From positions 1 through 37,080 of the forward strand of contig USHW01000018.1 in assembly GCA_900554545.1 (NCBI GenBank): 37,080 nucleotides of DNA. The letters are read 5' to 3'. Below are positions 15,461 to 25,262 of this stretch, in pieces. This DNA is from an uncultured Prevotella sp. (GTDB taxonomy: Bacteria > Bacteroidota > Bacteroidia > Bacteroidales > Bacteroidaceae). The notes beneath the pieces are model-generated. The model was not told the origin of the DNA and searched no databases. It was given only the letters and a program-made list of their open reading frames with translations. A program made the position numbers and the translations under genes. Each line of letters starts with the position of its first letter. Positions within the stretch are counted from its first letter, which is position 1.

Positions 15461-16792
15461 TTATTGCTCCACAAGACTCTGTTTTTTCTTTGCAGATACC
15501 TGGAGAGCCTTGCCTTGAGACATTTGGAATGCGCCCTTGGCCTTAGCATTAGGCGTAGCCTTGCGTACAGGCATACCGTTGACAGTCTTCGCCTTCTTGG
15601 CCGCATTTTCAGGCTCGGCCGGAGTAGTGAACTTCACCTTCGCCAGCGGCCCCCATTCGTCGTTTTTGTTCTTAGCGATTGAATATGCTATGTATTCGGT
15701 GTTGGGGTCGGCGTTCCAATATGCCACATCTACACCAAACTGGTTCCAATTCGGATCCATCGGGTTGTCGGCCTTCAGGTAGTTCAATATGTATTCCTCG
15801 TCTTCAGCATCTGGAGTATTGTTTTCTATGAGCATGTCACGGTGCATTGCTACCTGGTCGTTGGGGGTATAAGTCACTACCTGGTAATATGCGTCGTTGC
15901 TGATTCCGAACTCGCCAATCTCGATAGTCATCTCGGCAACGCCTTCGCCGCCAACATTTTCAGTCTTGACAGGCACTATAAGCATGTCGGCGTATGTGCC
16001 GTTAACATCCCATGCCTGTACGTATACCTCGTATTCGGTGCCGGGGTCGTTTCTCTCCCAGGTAAAAGTTTGCTCGCCTACACCATTGAAGCCCATACCC
16101 TTGATGTAGTCGCCCATGCTGTTGAAGCCGAACATCGAGCCTACCATCTCAAAATTCTCTTCGGCCGTCCCTGCAGGGAACTGCAGCGCCGCATAACCGG
16201 CCACGCCAGAAGCCGGCGTGAAATGTATGGTTATTGCGTCTTTGGTTGCAGTCAATATCTCGTAATCAATGCTGCAGTCGCCTACCAAAGGCTTCTTCGG
16301 AGCAGTGAAGTCGACCCTATTGGCACCACAAGGCGTGCCGTACATGTCATAGCCAAGAGTGATGATGCTGTACTCGACGCCTGACTGGAACTCATAACCG
16401 CTCATATTGGCGGCTGTGAAATCTTGCCAATACAGTTCCAAACCACTTTGGTCGAGATAGCTGGCTATGGCAGTTTCGGAGCCAAGCATATCTGCCCTGT
16501 TTTTCGGAAGGCAGTCTATTTTGAACGCCTCACATCCCGGTGTGCGTGTAATCTTCACTTGTATCACATCCTCTTCATTTTCACCGCCACCTTCAACATA
16601 GCCAAGGTATTCTATGTCGGCGGCAATGCGGCCTTCAACCTGTGCGAACCAGATGCTGTCCACACGCTCGGCCAGATAACTCTTCGTGTTACCTGACTTG
16701 TCAGTGATTAATACACGGTTGGGATTTGTCTGCGCAAAGAGCGACATTGTGCCGAGAAGGCACATTATGAATAAAGAAAAAAGTTTTTTCAT
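15461..16792 (-). CDS. Secreted protein, 443 aa, FN3-like, no sorting tail
   Basis: Signal peptide MKKLFSLFIMCLLGTMSLFA, then an N-terminal segment with RVLITDKSGNTKSYLAERVD and SIWF, a pattern shared with the next gene upstream. The middle contains FN3-like repeats with the pattern (T/S)xxxIxI(H/T)FTPA and GTEYEVYVQA. The C-terminus is lysine-rich (KKAKTVNGMPVRK to SAKKKQSLVEQ) and lacks the type IX sorting tail of its neighbours. It overlaps the preceding gene by four bases (ATGA), so the two are translationally coupled. Function unknown; probably periplasmic or surface-associated. Confidence 0.75.
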   Translation of the reverse strand: MKKLFSLFIMCLLGTMSLFAQTNPNRVLITDKSGNTKSYLAERVDSIWFAQVEGRIAADIEYLGYVEGGGENEEDVIQVKITRTPGCEAFKIDCLPKNRADMLGSETAIASYLDQSGLELYWQDFTAANMSGYEFQSGVEYSIITLGYDMYGTPCGANRVDFTAPKKPLVGDCSIDYEILTATKDAITIHFTPASGVAGYAALQFPAGTAEENFEMVGSMFGFNSMGDYIKGMGFNGVGEQTFTWERNDPGTEYEVYVQAWDVNGTYADMLIVPVKTENVGGEGVAEMTIEIGEFGISNDAYYQVVTYTPNDQVAMHRDMLIENNTPDAEDEEYILNYLKADNPMDPNWNQFGVDVAYWNADPNTEYIAYSIAKNKNDEWGPLAKVKFTTPAEPENAAKKAKTVNGMPVRKATPNAKAKGAFQMSQGKALQVSAKKKQSLVEQ

Positions 16793-17262
16793 TGTTTTAC
16801 GAATTTGATGTTGCTGTTACCTACTTTGAATATATATACGCCGTGATTCAGGCCGCTCACGCTGATGGGCGTGCCGTCCCATTTGTCAAAGGCCATCACT
16901 GACGAACCGTCGATGCCGTAGACAGAAGCCCTGGCCACACGACCCTGCGGCCAACCGTCAACGCCCAAGAAGCCGTTGCGGTAGTACGCCTTAAGGCTGT
17001 TGTCTTCGCTCACTACGGTTCCGATGCCTGAAGAAAGTCCTTCAAACACGATTTTCCTTACAGAGCCGTAAACGAACGGGGTCGCCCCTTTACTTGTACT
17101 CACGGTGAAGTTGCTGTCGCCAAACGTCAGCTTGCCGATGTCAGACATGGCAAACGTCTGCTTCGCGGAACCGTCGGACATATATATGACGAGACTCTCG
17201 TCGTCAGCCATTGACGGCAGTGCGAGCATAGCGAAGCACACTGCTAAAAGTTTCTTTTTCAT
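16789..17262 (-). CDS. Small secreted protein with T9SS-like C-terminal tail
   Basis: This 157-residue protein has a signal peptide (MKKKLLAVCFAMLALPSMA), an N-terminal beta domain with MSDGSAKQTFAMSDIGKLTF repeated as a VRKIVFE strand, and a C-terminal tail SGLNHGVYIFKVGNSNIKFV. That tail resembles the type A sorting domain that sends proteins through the type IX system. The gene overlaps the 443-residue gene by four bases. Small proteins of this shape are common in Prevotella-type genomes; their function is unknown. Confidence 0.75.
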   Translation of the reverse strand: MKKKLLAVCFAMLALPSMADDESLVIYMSDGSAKQTFAMSDIGKLTFGDSNFTVSTSKGATPFVYGSVRKIVFEGLSSGIGTVVSEDNSLKAYYRNGFLGVDGWPQGRVARASVYGIDGSSVMAFDKWDGTPISVSGLNHGVYIFKVGNSNIKFVKQ

Positions 17263-17323
17263 TCGTTTGTATATTTATTATTTTAACCTTATTGATTGCC
17301 GCGCCGAAGCGCGGCAACCGACT

Positions 17324-20020
17324 TTACCGGACAACGACCTTGCGTGCCGGCTGTCCTTCTTTCTTTACGATGTATATGCCGCGCGGCAGCGCGCCCTCGG
17401 GCATACGGCGGCCTTGCAGGTCGTATATGGCCTCGCGTCCGTCGCCGGCCTGCGTCTCAGGCGCCGTGATGCCAGAAGTTCCGAGCTGTACGATATACTC
17501 GTCAGACAGGCTCGACTCTTCAGAGCCGTTCACGCCCTTGACCGCGAAGCCGTACAACTTGTTTTCGTCAAGGTTCTCAAAGGTAAATGTTGTCTTGCCG
17601 CCGGTAGACACTCCGTTGTATCCGCTTACCGGTGTGCTTACTATATCGCTGCACTCGGTGTAAACATCATCAATCACAACATAGCCGTTGGCACGTTCGA
17701 ACACCAGCCTCAGCATTCCTTCCTGGCCTACCTGCACGTTAAGTACGGTGCCGGTTGTCGGCGCATCGAGGGTAGCCAGGGTGCTCCATGCCGAGCCGTC
17801 GCTTAATTCCACTCTGATTTTGTTTCCACCCACGCTTGAGCGGCACCAAAATGAAAGGTTCTCGATACGTGTTGAAGGATAAGCCACAACGAGATAGCTC
17901 GCATCTTCAGACATACGCATAGCCGGAGCGGCCTCGCCATACCAGCCTATCGAGCTGTTGTACTGCGTGCAGTTTGTGCTCCAAGCCCCGGGCATTCCGT
18001 CGGCTTTGTCTGTGAAGTCATACCCCTTGGCTGCTTCCTGCTTTACGTAGTCATGGCTGGCCAATGTTATCAGGTAATCGTCTGCCATATCCATCTCGTT
18101 CCACGTAGCCGTGAATCCCGTAGGTGTCACGTCAGTGACAGCAAGACCTGTAGGCGAACTCTTGACAAAGGCAAGCTCGTTGGTCGTGACGCTTATTGTT
18201 GCGGGATAAGACGTATACTCGGATGACTTATACTTCAATTCTACGTTGTAGGTCGTAGAAGCCTCGATGCCTGTGACGGTATATGTACCCACATTGCCAA
18301 TGTTAAGACTGTTGTATCCGGGCACAGCTTCAAAACCTCCCTGGCCGTTGTCTTTCTGCAAGGTAAGCAGGTAATCGACGCCATCGGTCTTGTCCCATTC
18401 CAAAGTGAAATTGTCATCTCCGAGCTCAGCCACGGCAAGGCCGGAAGGAGCCGGAAGCTGATAATCAGCGCCAAACAACGACAGGCGTATGTTGCCGTCT
18501 TCTTCCACAATGTCGTAAACCCTCACCATCTGTTTGTTCCACCATGAAGAAAGTTCTATTTCATCAACGCCATTCGCGCCGGGGAAGGGATCGCCAGCGT
18601 AAGAGGCGGGACCAGGCATGCCGTCAGCCTCAACAATGTCAACCATCTGATGCTCCGTGTCGTTGTTCACAACATTGTCAAACCACGCATCTTCATCCAT
18701 GTCGATGTGCCACAGCAGCAATCCATGACCGGGCAGATAAGCGTCCCACCCCTCCTGCTGGCGGTTCTCAAAGATGTAGTACTCGTTTTCATTACGTGGC
18801 GACTTTATCCTGTATGCCTTGTTGCTGTCGCTGAGTTTGGGCAGGGTCAGCGTTTCGTCAACCGCCGTTGTCAGGTCGGTGTATTCGAGCCAACCAAGCT
18901 CTGCACGCTCGAATGCCGAGAAAAGCGGAGGAGTGTGCATGTTGTTGTTGTACGAGCCTGAAGCCATAGTGTCCCACTCTCCCGGGTCTACCTGGGCGTA
19001 CATTGCGTAAGAATCAGTGGCATAGTGATCGGCAAGGCCAAGAACATGGCCAAACTCATGCACAAACGTACCGATTCCGGTTATGTTGTCGTCCTTGCCG
19101 TTTATCTCGTTTCCGCACGAATAACGGTCAACCCGGACTCCGTCAAGCTCCAACTTTGTGCCATACCCCTGCAACAGGTAGTAAGAATGCGGCCATATAT
19201 AATCGGCGACACCCGTATCGGCTTCTCCGTATCCGGCATAGAAGAAGTAGATGTTGTCTACATATCCGTCCCCGTCGGCGTCATATTGTGAGAAATCAAC
19301 TTCATTGTCAAGCTTCTCGCACGCATCGACTATGGCTTCGTTAAACTTGACATCCGTATTACCACTACCCATGTTCTCGCCGTAGAACCTATAAGACTGT
19401 GACAGCGTTACCGGGCCTACAACGTCGAACTCCGGCTGGAACTTACCGAATGATGAAGCGATATAGAAATCACGCACACTGCCGTTGGCGCCGTTCTCAT
19501 AAGTAAAACCTTCCTCATTGAGCATCCTCGTAAAAAGCTCTTTCGGATTGTCTATACTGAATTGGGCGTCGGGGAAATCCATAAGTATCACAAGGCACTT
19601 CTGCTTGCCCGTAGCCGGAAAGTCGTTTATGCGCACCCTGGTCTGCTTGACATTGTATTTGCCAACCTTGGCCTTCTCCGCCGTTGTCCGGATCATGGCC
19701 TCGACATCAAGGTTTCCGATGTAGGTTTTAGCATTGGCATCCCTCATGCCGGCTTCTGTTGCGACAATGCCGCTGCCAACTATGTTGCCATTGTTCAACT
19801 TGGCGTACTCGTATGCGCCGGTGGCCGCGTTATGGAACAGTGGAACACCGTCGCTTGTATACACCATGTGTCCGCGTTCGTCGCCCCTGACAACGATTGT
19901 CAACATGGTGCCGTCAGGCTGACGTACCTGTCTCGGACGCGGATCCGCCGGTACTGCTGACGCCGTCAGCGGGAAATAAGCGGCCAAAAATACCGCCGCA
20001 AGTATATGTTTTATCTTCAT
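17324..20020 (-). CDS. Secreted M6-family metalloprotease with FN3 modules and T9SS tail
   Basis: This 898-residue protein has a signal peptide (MKIKHILAAVFLAAYFPLTA), a propeptide with QPDGTMLTIVVRGDERGH, then an M6 (immune-inhibitor-A-like) catalytic domain. The zinc motif is HEFGHVLGLAD, with H321, E322, H325 and D331, followed downstream by the EWDTMASG methionine-turn region. A calcium-binding-like loop DADGDGYVD precedes it. Two FN3-type modules with an inserted jelly-roll segment follow (about 550-850), then the sorting tail IYDLQGRRMPEGALPRGIYI and RKVVVR. It probably cleaves extracellular proteins. I chose the ATG at 20020 because the signal peptide starts there. It is a paralogue of the gene at 28463-30253. 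Confidence 0.88.
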   Translation of the reverse strand: MKIKHILAAVFLAAYFPLTASAVPADPRPRQVRQPDGTMLTIVVRGDERGHMVYTSDGVPLFHNAATGAYEYAKLNNGNIVGSGIVATEAGMRDANAKTYIGNLDVEAMIRTTAEKAKVGKYNVKQTRVRINDFPATGKQKCLVILMDFPDAQFSIDNPKELFTRMLNEEGFTYENGANGSVRDFYIASSFGKFQPEFDVVGPVTLSQSYRFYGENMGSGNTDVKFNEAIVDACEKLDNEVDFSQYDADGDGYVDNIYFFYAGYGEADTGVADYIWPHSYYLLQGYGTKLELDGVRVDRYSCGNEINGKDDNITGIGTFVHEFGHVLGLADHYATDSYAMYAQVDPGEWDTMASGSYNNNMHTPPLFSAFERAELGWLEYTDLTTAVDETLTLPKLSDSNKAYRIKSPRNENEYYIFENRQQEGWDAYLPGHGLLLWHIDMDEDAWFDNVVNNDTEHQMVDIVEADGMPGPASYAGDPFPGANGVDEIELSSWWNKQMVRVYDIVEEDGNIRLSLFGADYQLPAPSGLAVAELGDDNFTLEWDKTDGVDYLLTLQKDNGQGGFEAVPGYNSLNIGNVGTYTVTGIEASTTYNVELKYKSSEYTSYPATISVTTNELAFVKSSPTGLAVTDVTPTGFTATWNEMDMADDYLITLASHDYVKQEAAKGYDFTDKADGMPGAWSTNCTQYNSSIGWYGEAAPAMRMSEDASYLVVAYPSTRIENLSFWCRSSVGGNKIRVELSDGSAWSTLATLDAPTTGTVLNVQVGQEGMLRLVFERANGYVVIDDVYTECSDIVSTPVSGYNGVSTGGKTTFTFENLDENKLYGFAVKGVNGSEESSLSDEYIVQLGTSGITAPETQAGDGREAIYDLQGRRMPEGALPRGIYIVKKEGQPARKVVVR

Positions 20021-20108
20021 ATTCTCATTTTTAATATACAACAATATGTGTCCCACACGGACAGTTCGCCGCCTTAACCGACAGGAACACATATCAGGCA
20101 TTACGGTC

Positions 20109-21320
20109 TCACTTTATAACAAACTTCTTGACACAAGTGCCCTTGTCCGTATTGGCCTTTGCCATGTAAACACCCGGATTGAGGACTGACAAGTCGCACT
20201 TATAACTGTTACCGCCAGCCTTTGCATGGAACACAGCCGCACCCGAAACAGTGTAGACCGTGACATCTTCAAGCTTGGTAGAACTTGTCTCAACTGACAG
20301 CTCCGTACCTTTAACGCTGATGCTTGCCCCTGAACCGTTGTCACCGACCTGCGGCGCGCTCAATCCTGCGGGAACATCGCTGACGTATGTACGGATAGCC
20401 GGTGTACCAAGTCCGTAAGCTGACCAGTCAAGGGCACGAATGCCGTCTGTAGTTGCATAGAGGAAATACATCTGGTTGGGCATCTTCAAATCAGTGGATA
20501 TACCGCGACCGTTAAACGATACAGACACCATGTAATCGCCCGGCTCCAGATAGAGAGGCTCTTCCAGTGAATAGTAATGCTTACCGCGGCCTTCACCACG
20601 CTTGAACGTTTCGAAACATACCTGATCGCCCATGCTGTACTCCTTTACTATTACAGGCTGGCTTTCATCTACATCAACCGGGTCGCTCTCCGCGTCCCAT
20701 TTATATATATATACGCTGGAACTTTCTCCTTCGTTCTTTCCGAAACTTGCGGAAATAGAGTCAAGCATGACGGGATTCGAAACATGGAAAGATACCGCAT
20801 AAAGAGATATCGCCGAAATCTCGTCATAACCGAGGGCGTATTTGTCAACGTACATCGCCGGGGTTGCATGGTCATAAGCGAACTCATGCTCTGTTATGGT
20901 CACTTCTTCTGTCGCAACGTTGTCCGACGGATCTTCGTCTTCGGCGCCGTCCAAAGCAACAGATGCTTCAAATGACGACTTTGCCGTAGGCAGCTCCATG
21001 TCGCCAGCCATGGTGACTGATACTTCAACACTGTCTTTCGAAGCCAGGTCGGAAAACTCCGCAGTGCCAATATCGGCGCCACCCAATGTGAAGGTGACTT
21101 TACCCGAGACCGTCTCGCTGCCAAGGTTGGCAACCTGAGCCTTGATTGGCATACCGTCAACAAGCATCATGGGCAGATAGCTCGGCAAAGCCTTCGGGAA
21201 ACTGACTTTGACATCGTAAGAAGTTCCAGCAGCCTTGTTTGGCATAATGGGTTCTGCTGGCTGGGCACTGGCTCCAAGGCATAACGCCGCACCAAGGAAC
21301 AAACAAATATGTCTTTTCAT
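20109..21320 (-). CDS. Secreted protein with CARDB-type domain and T9SS tail
   Basis: This 403-residue protein has a signal peptide (MKRHICLFLGAALCLGASA), an Ig-like/CARDB-type domain (VANLGSETVSGKVTFTLGG), a domain with SVYIYKWDAESDP and LEPGDYMVSVSF, and the sorting tail LNPGVYMAKANTDKGTCVKK. The body is clearly related to the C-terminal third of the 1138-residue protein encoded just upstream: VSNVGSTPVSG, SVYKWNP and GLGTLAIRALLSD have counterparts here. It thus appears to be a partial paralogue. No enzyme motif is visible; an adhesin or matrix role is a guess. Confidence 0.75.
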   Translation of the reverse strand: MKRHICLFLGAALCLGASAQPAEPIMPNKAAGTSYDVKVSFPKALPSYLPMMLVDGMPIKAQVANLGSETVSGKVTFTLGGADIGTAEFSDLASKDSVEVSVTMAGDMELPTAKSSFEASVALDGAEDEDPSDNVATEEVTITEHEFAYDHATPAMYVDKYALGYDEISAISLYAVSFHVSNPVMLDSISASFGKNEGESSSVYIYKWDAESDPVDVDESQPVIVKEYSMGDQVCFETFKRGEGRGKHYYSLEEPLYLEPGDYMVSVSFNGRGISTDLKMPNQMYFLYATTDGIRALDWSAYGLGTPAIRTYVSDVPAGLSAPQVGDNGSGASISVKGTELSVETSSTKLEDVTVYTVSGAAVFHAKAGGNSYKCDLSVLNPGVYMAKANTDKGTCVKKFVIK

Positions 21321-21447
21321 GAATAAGCGTTTAAATTATCTCATTAATGTCTTGTCTTTGAAAAATCGGCTGGCGCGCAAAAAAGTACGCCAACCGATTT
21401 AAAGGATATATAATCTTTATTGCTGAAAAGAAAGATATAAGACTTGT

Positions 21448-24400
21448 TTACTTAACAACGAACTTCATAACCTCTGTTCCGGCCTTCGTGGCAACCCTTG
21501 CGAAATAAACGCCCGGGGTATAGCTTGAGACGTTGCAAGAGAATGTTCCACCATTGACTTCAGAGGTGCACATCAGTGTGCCGGAAGCCGAATAGACAGA
21601 CACGCCTGTTATCTCGTCGTTGCCCGAAGTGATGTAAAGCGTCTCGCTTGCGGGGTTAGGATAGAGCCTGAGTGTCGCGCCGGTAGCGTCTACCGAACCG
21701 ATGGAACTTCCTATTTCGTCAGACAGCAGCGCGCGTATTGCCAATGTGCCAAGGCCCTGTCCAGAATTGTCAGCAGCGAACCTTGTGTTGCCGTAGTCGA
21801 ACAAAGCGTAACACATGCCGGGATCCTTCTTGTCAACAGCCAAAGGCCAGTTGGTGGGAACCTTGACAGACATTATGTAGTCACCAGCCGCAAGGTCAAG
21901 CACCTTGTCAAACATGTACTCCGTCTGTGAAGAACCTACGCCGTATTCCTTGACTACGTTGAGAGTGTACAGAGGATCGTCCAACGGGAAGTAACCGTCT
22001 GCGTCAGGCACGGGATTCCACTTGTAGACGCTCAGTACAACGTCTTCCATCTCCTGCTCTACGGCCCATCCCACTGACATACCTGCAATCTTGGTGTCAT
22101 AGTTGAAATGGAATACGATACCCATCTCAAGTTCGCCGCCGTTGCCTACTGCGCCTACGTCCGGGTTGTTAGGCTGGTTGCCATAATATACGCCATCAGG
22201 AATCTGGTCGTAAGCCATTTCGTTCTTGGTCATCATGACGTTGAACTTCTGGTTGTTGTTGTAAAGATTGCCTTCGGCTTCGCCTTCCACATTCGCGAAT
22301 ATGTCAAGAGCCATTGAAGTTCCTTCTTCGCCGTTCAGGGTTACAGGAACGACAACGTCAACAGTGTCATTAACTGCAACGTCAGTGAACGTTCCCTGGC
22401 CGATGAGTTCGCCGTCAACCGTTACGTCTATCGTACCAGAAACCGGTGTTGAGCCGACGTTGGAAACAGGAACTGTAGCCTCAAACTCACCGCCCTGTGA
22501 TACCGGAACTCTTGTAGGCATGTGCGACGGAGCGTTAATCTTGACATCTTTCTCTACAACCTCGCTTACAATTGCGTTGCGCAGATAGAACGGATAGGTT
22601 GTGTTTACCCAGCCTGTCATCTGGAAGCCCAGCTGATAGAGACCGTCCTTGTCGACCGTGAAGTCAACATATTTCTCTGCGAAGATCTCTTCCGAATAGT
22701 CGTCAACAATATTTGCGATTTCCTTCCATCCGGTAAAGTCCGAGCCGTTTTCGCCCACGATGATCTTATAGTCATCACCAAGGAGTATTCCCAGATAGTT
22801 CATACCGGCCCTGCGGTTGTAGGTTATGCGGTAGGTCTTGCCTGCCTTCAGCTGAATGCCGCGTGAAACAAACGGGTTGTCCGCGTTCAGGCACTGCCAT
22901 CCGCCGACTGTCGAGTTGTACAGCCAGCTGTTGGCGTCATACCACCAATAACGGCCGCCCTCAGAGTTAGTAAAGTCGGAAATGAACGGGAGTTCAGCTT
23001 CTTCAAAGTTTATGAACGAGCTGTATCCGCTGTTGTTGGATGTGTTGGTCTCGGCTACGCCCGCCTTTGACATCACGTACGTCGCATCGACTGTGATTGA
23101 GTATGTGCCGGGAAGCAGTTCATAGTCTTTGGGCATATTCATTGTGACAACGGCCTTACCGCCTACCTCAACAGGTACAGTATAGCTCTCTGACACGAAC
23201 TCTTCGTTCATCCTTGTTGCAGTAAGGTTGAAGGATTCTATCGGAGCAATGCCGATGTTTCTTACTTCCACCTGGATGTCAAAGTCTGTCATGTTGGTGC
23301 TCGACATCGGCAGAATAACCTTGTCAATCACAAGGTCTGGTGCACCGGTGTTGGAGCCTGCGTATATCTTGAACCACGTGATGTCGGTGCAGACATAACT
23401 CTCTTCGGCTTGCGCGTCTGTGTAGAATCCGAAGTAATAGTCGCCTTTTTCCTTGATTTCAACTTCCACCGCACCGTTTGTTGTTCCGGCAGGATAGTCT
23501 TCGAACTTCTTGATTAATGTCATTTCTTCCGGGTTGTTGCTCTGTCCATAAAGCAGGGAGAAGTTGTCGCCCGGGTCGCCTGCATTCGAACCGTACTTAA
23601 GCTCGATGGTGTATATTCCCGGTTCCATTGATACCGGCGCAGCCATTATCATGTAGTCGTCATGAGCATTGTAGCTGTCAGCCTTGTAAAATTCGGGACT
23701 GTTCGACAGCTGGTTAACCCTCCATGTTACGTTGTCGCCGTCAGCGTCTATCATGTTCCATTCAGCAGGGTCGTCTTTGTCCTTGAAGTCGCATTCGTAA
23801 GGAAGATCCCTCGACGTGCTCCTGTTCTCGACAATCCTCTCAACCATATTGTCTTCCATGACCAGAGCCTCGCCTACGCCCTGCACCTTGACTACGATTG
23901 TGTGCTGGCCCTCCGCTGAGAGGTCGGCCGGAGTTTTGAATGTGTACTTGTACACTTCCTGCATGTTGCCCTTTATGACAGCATCAGACGTCTCTTCAAC
24001 AAACGGGCTGCCGTCTATGCTGTAACTTGCCACGAATCCCTTGCAGTCGGCATCGCCGGAATTGTTAAGAGTAAATGACACGGTCTCCGCATCTGTAAGC
24101 TTCCCGCTTCCGGGCTCGCTCGAGCGCTTTATATGAAGGTCAACATCCGAGTTGGCCGTCAATATCGACATGTCATGCTTACCTGACGGGTCGCTATAAA
24201 CTCCTACATCGAAAGTGTACTCATATCCGCTTACGAAAGTCATGTTATGCTCGTGCGAGTCGCTCATGACGTACACGACGTACACCGCTCCATCGTCCGG
24301 GTCGGGGTTCGTCACGAGGAAATCATAAGTGCCTGCGTCAATGTCTTCCACAGTAGTTGTGTTGGCCATCGCGAAACCGGAGGTAGTGGTGGCTCCCTTC

Positions 24401-24865
24401 GGGATTATTATCTCGCACTCCCCAAAGGCTTGCACAACGGGCATAAGCTCGTCCATTACCGCATGCTCTATGGTGCAGTCCTTGTCAAGCCATATTGAAT
24501 AGCCGTCATTGTCATTCCAGGTCTCGCCTACCTTCAATATTATGCGTGCCTTGCCGTCGGGAATGTCGGCGCGTCTCTTTCCCACAAGCCTCACCTGCAG
24601 TTTTTTCGCCTCTGCCGCTATTCCGGAAAAGTTTTCAAAAGGAAGGGTATTGGCCTCTCTTACATTGACATTGGAGCCAATACTATTGACAACTACAGGA
24701 GAAAAATATCCATCCGAAGCCTGCTTGTCTACCTGGCTATAGGGGGGGGGTAGACGGAACTGAAGGTTCTTTTCCACTCAACTCATAGAGCGGAGGAGGA
24801 GATACCACCTGGGCAAAAGAAGAAAGCCCAAAGAACACACACAAGAATAAGAATAAGTGCTTCAT
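21448..24865 (-). CDS. Large secreted adhesin-like protein, frameshifted at a C9 tract (possible phase variation)
   Basis: The main frame has CARDB/Ig-like repeats (APDLVIDKVILPMSSTNM, VSNVGSTPVSG), two cleaved-adhesin-type jelly rolls (around DPAEWNMIDADGDNVTW and GGRYWWYDANSW) and the classic sorting tail RLYPNPASETLYITS ending MKFVVK. A signal peptide (MKHLFLFLCVFFGLSSFA) starts at the ATG at 24865 but lies in another frame. The two frames meet at a run of nine C (24742-24750 on the + strand as G). With nine C the signal frame stops after about 42 residues; with eight or eleven C it continues through all 1138 residues. Either the gene is phase-variable and OFF here, or the run is miscounted. 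A TAAATTTG -7 box (24934-24941) precedes it. Confidence 0.8.
24742..24750. repeat. Homopolymer G9/C9 tract in coding region
   Basis: Nine consecutive G on the + strand lie at about codon 39 of the secreted protein gene. They are in an apparently coding but shifted position, as in slipped-strand phase-variation tracts. The rest of the gene has no similar run. Confidence 0.85.
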
Positions 24866-24933
24866 AGTGTTTAAAGAATTAATTAAAAATATTTGTGAAA
24901 TTAAAACAACGATGCAATTATAGCACTAAAAGC

Positions 24934-24941
24934 CAAATTTA
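24934..24941 (-). promoter_or_regulatory. Probable -7 box of the large secreted-protein gene
   Basis: The minus strand reads TAAATTTG, matching TAnnTTTG, 69 bases upstream of the ATG at 24865. No clean -33 element was found at the usual distance. Confidence 0.45.
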
Positions 24942-25144
24942 CAAAATTTTCCATGTTAAAATATACAATATTTGCGATTTTAGGCAAATATTTAACGTTC
25001 TTAAAGTAAAAACGCCCTTGAAATTACAAGTGTAAAAACAACAATTGAAGTCATGGGCTACGCGTCGATGTGTGCGTTAACAATTATTCAGACATAAAGC
25101 CATAAGACCGGTTGCATGCACCGGCAAAGAGGGCATGCAAACCT

Positions 25145-25227
25145 CAAAGGTGGCCTTTCACGTTGTAAAAGGCCACCTTCAAGCATGCAAAAGACGGCCT
25201 TTCGCGTTGCAAAAGGCCGTCTTTTGA
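25145..25227. repeat. 22-bp-period intergenic array D (4 units)
   Basis: Units start at 25145, 25167, 25189 and 25211, exactly 22 bases apart: CAAAGGTGGCCTTTC, AAAAGGCCACCTTC, AAAAGACGGCCTTTC and AAAAGGCCGTCTTTTG. Orientations alternate, so units 1-2 and 3-4 each can form a hairpin. The array lies 36 bases beyond the stop of the SIMPL-domain gene and may end its transcript. The remaining 24866-25144 sequence is AT-rich leader with the promoter listed above. Confidence 0.85.
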
Positions 25228-25262
25228 AAAACCGCTGACAACCGGCCGGCAGCAATGCGCCG

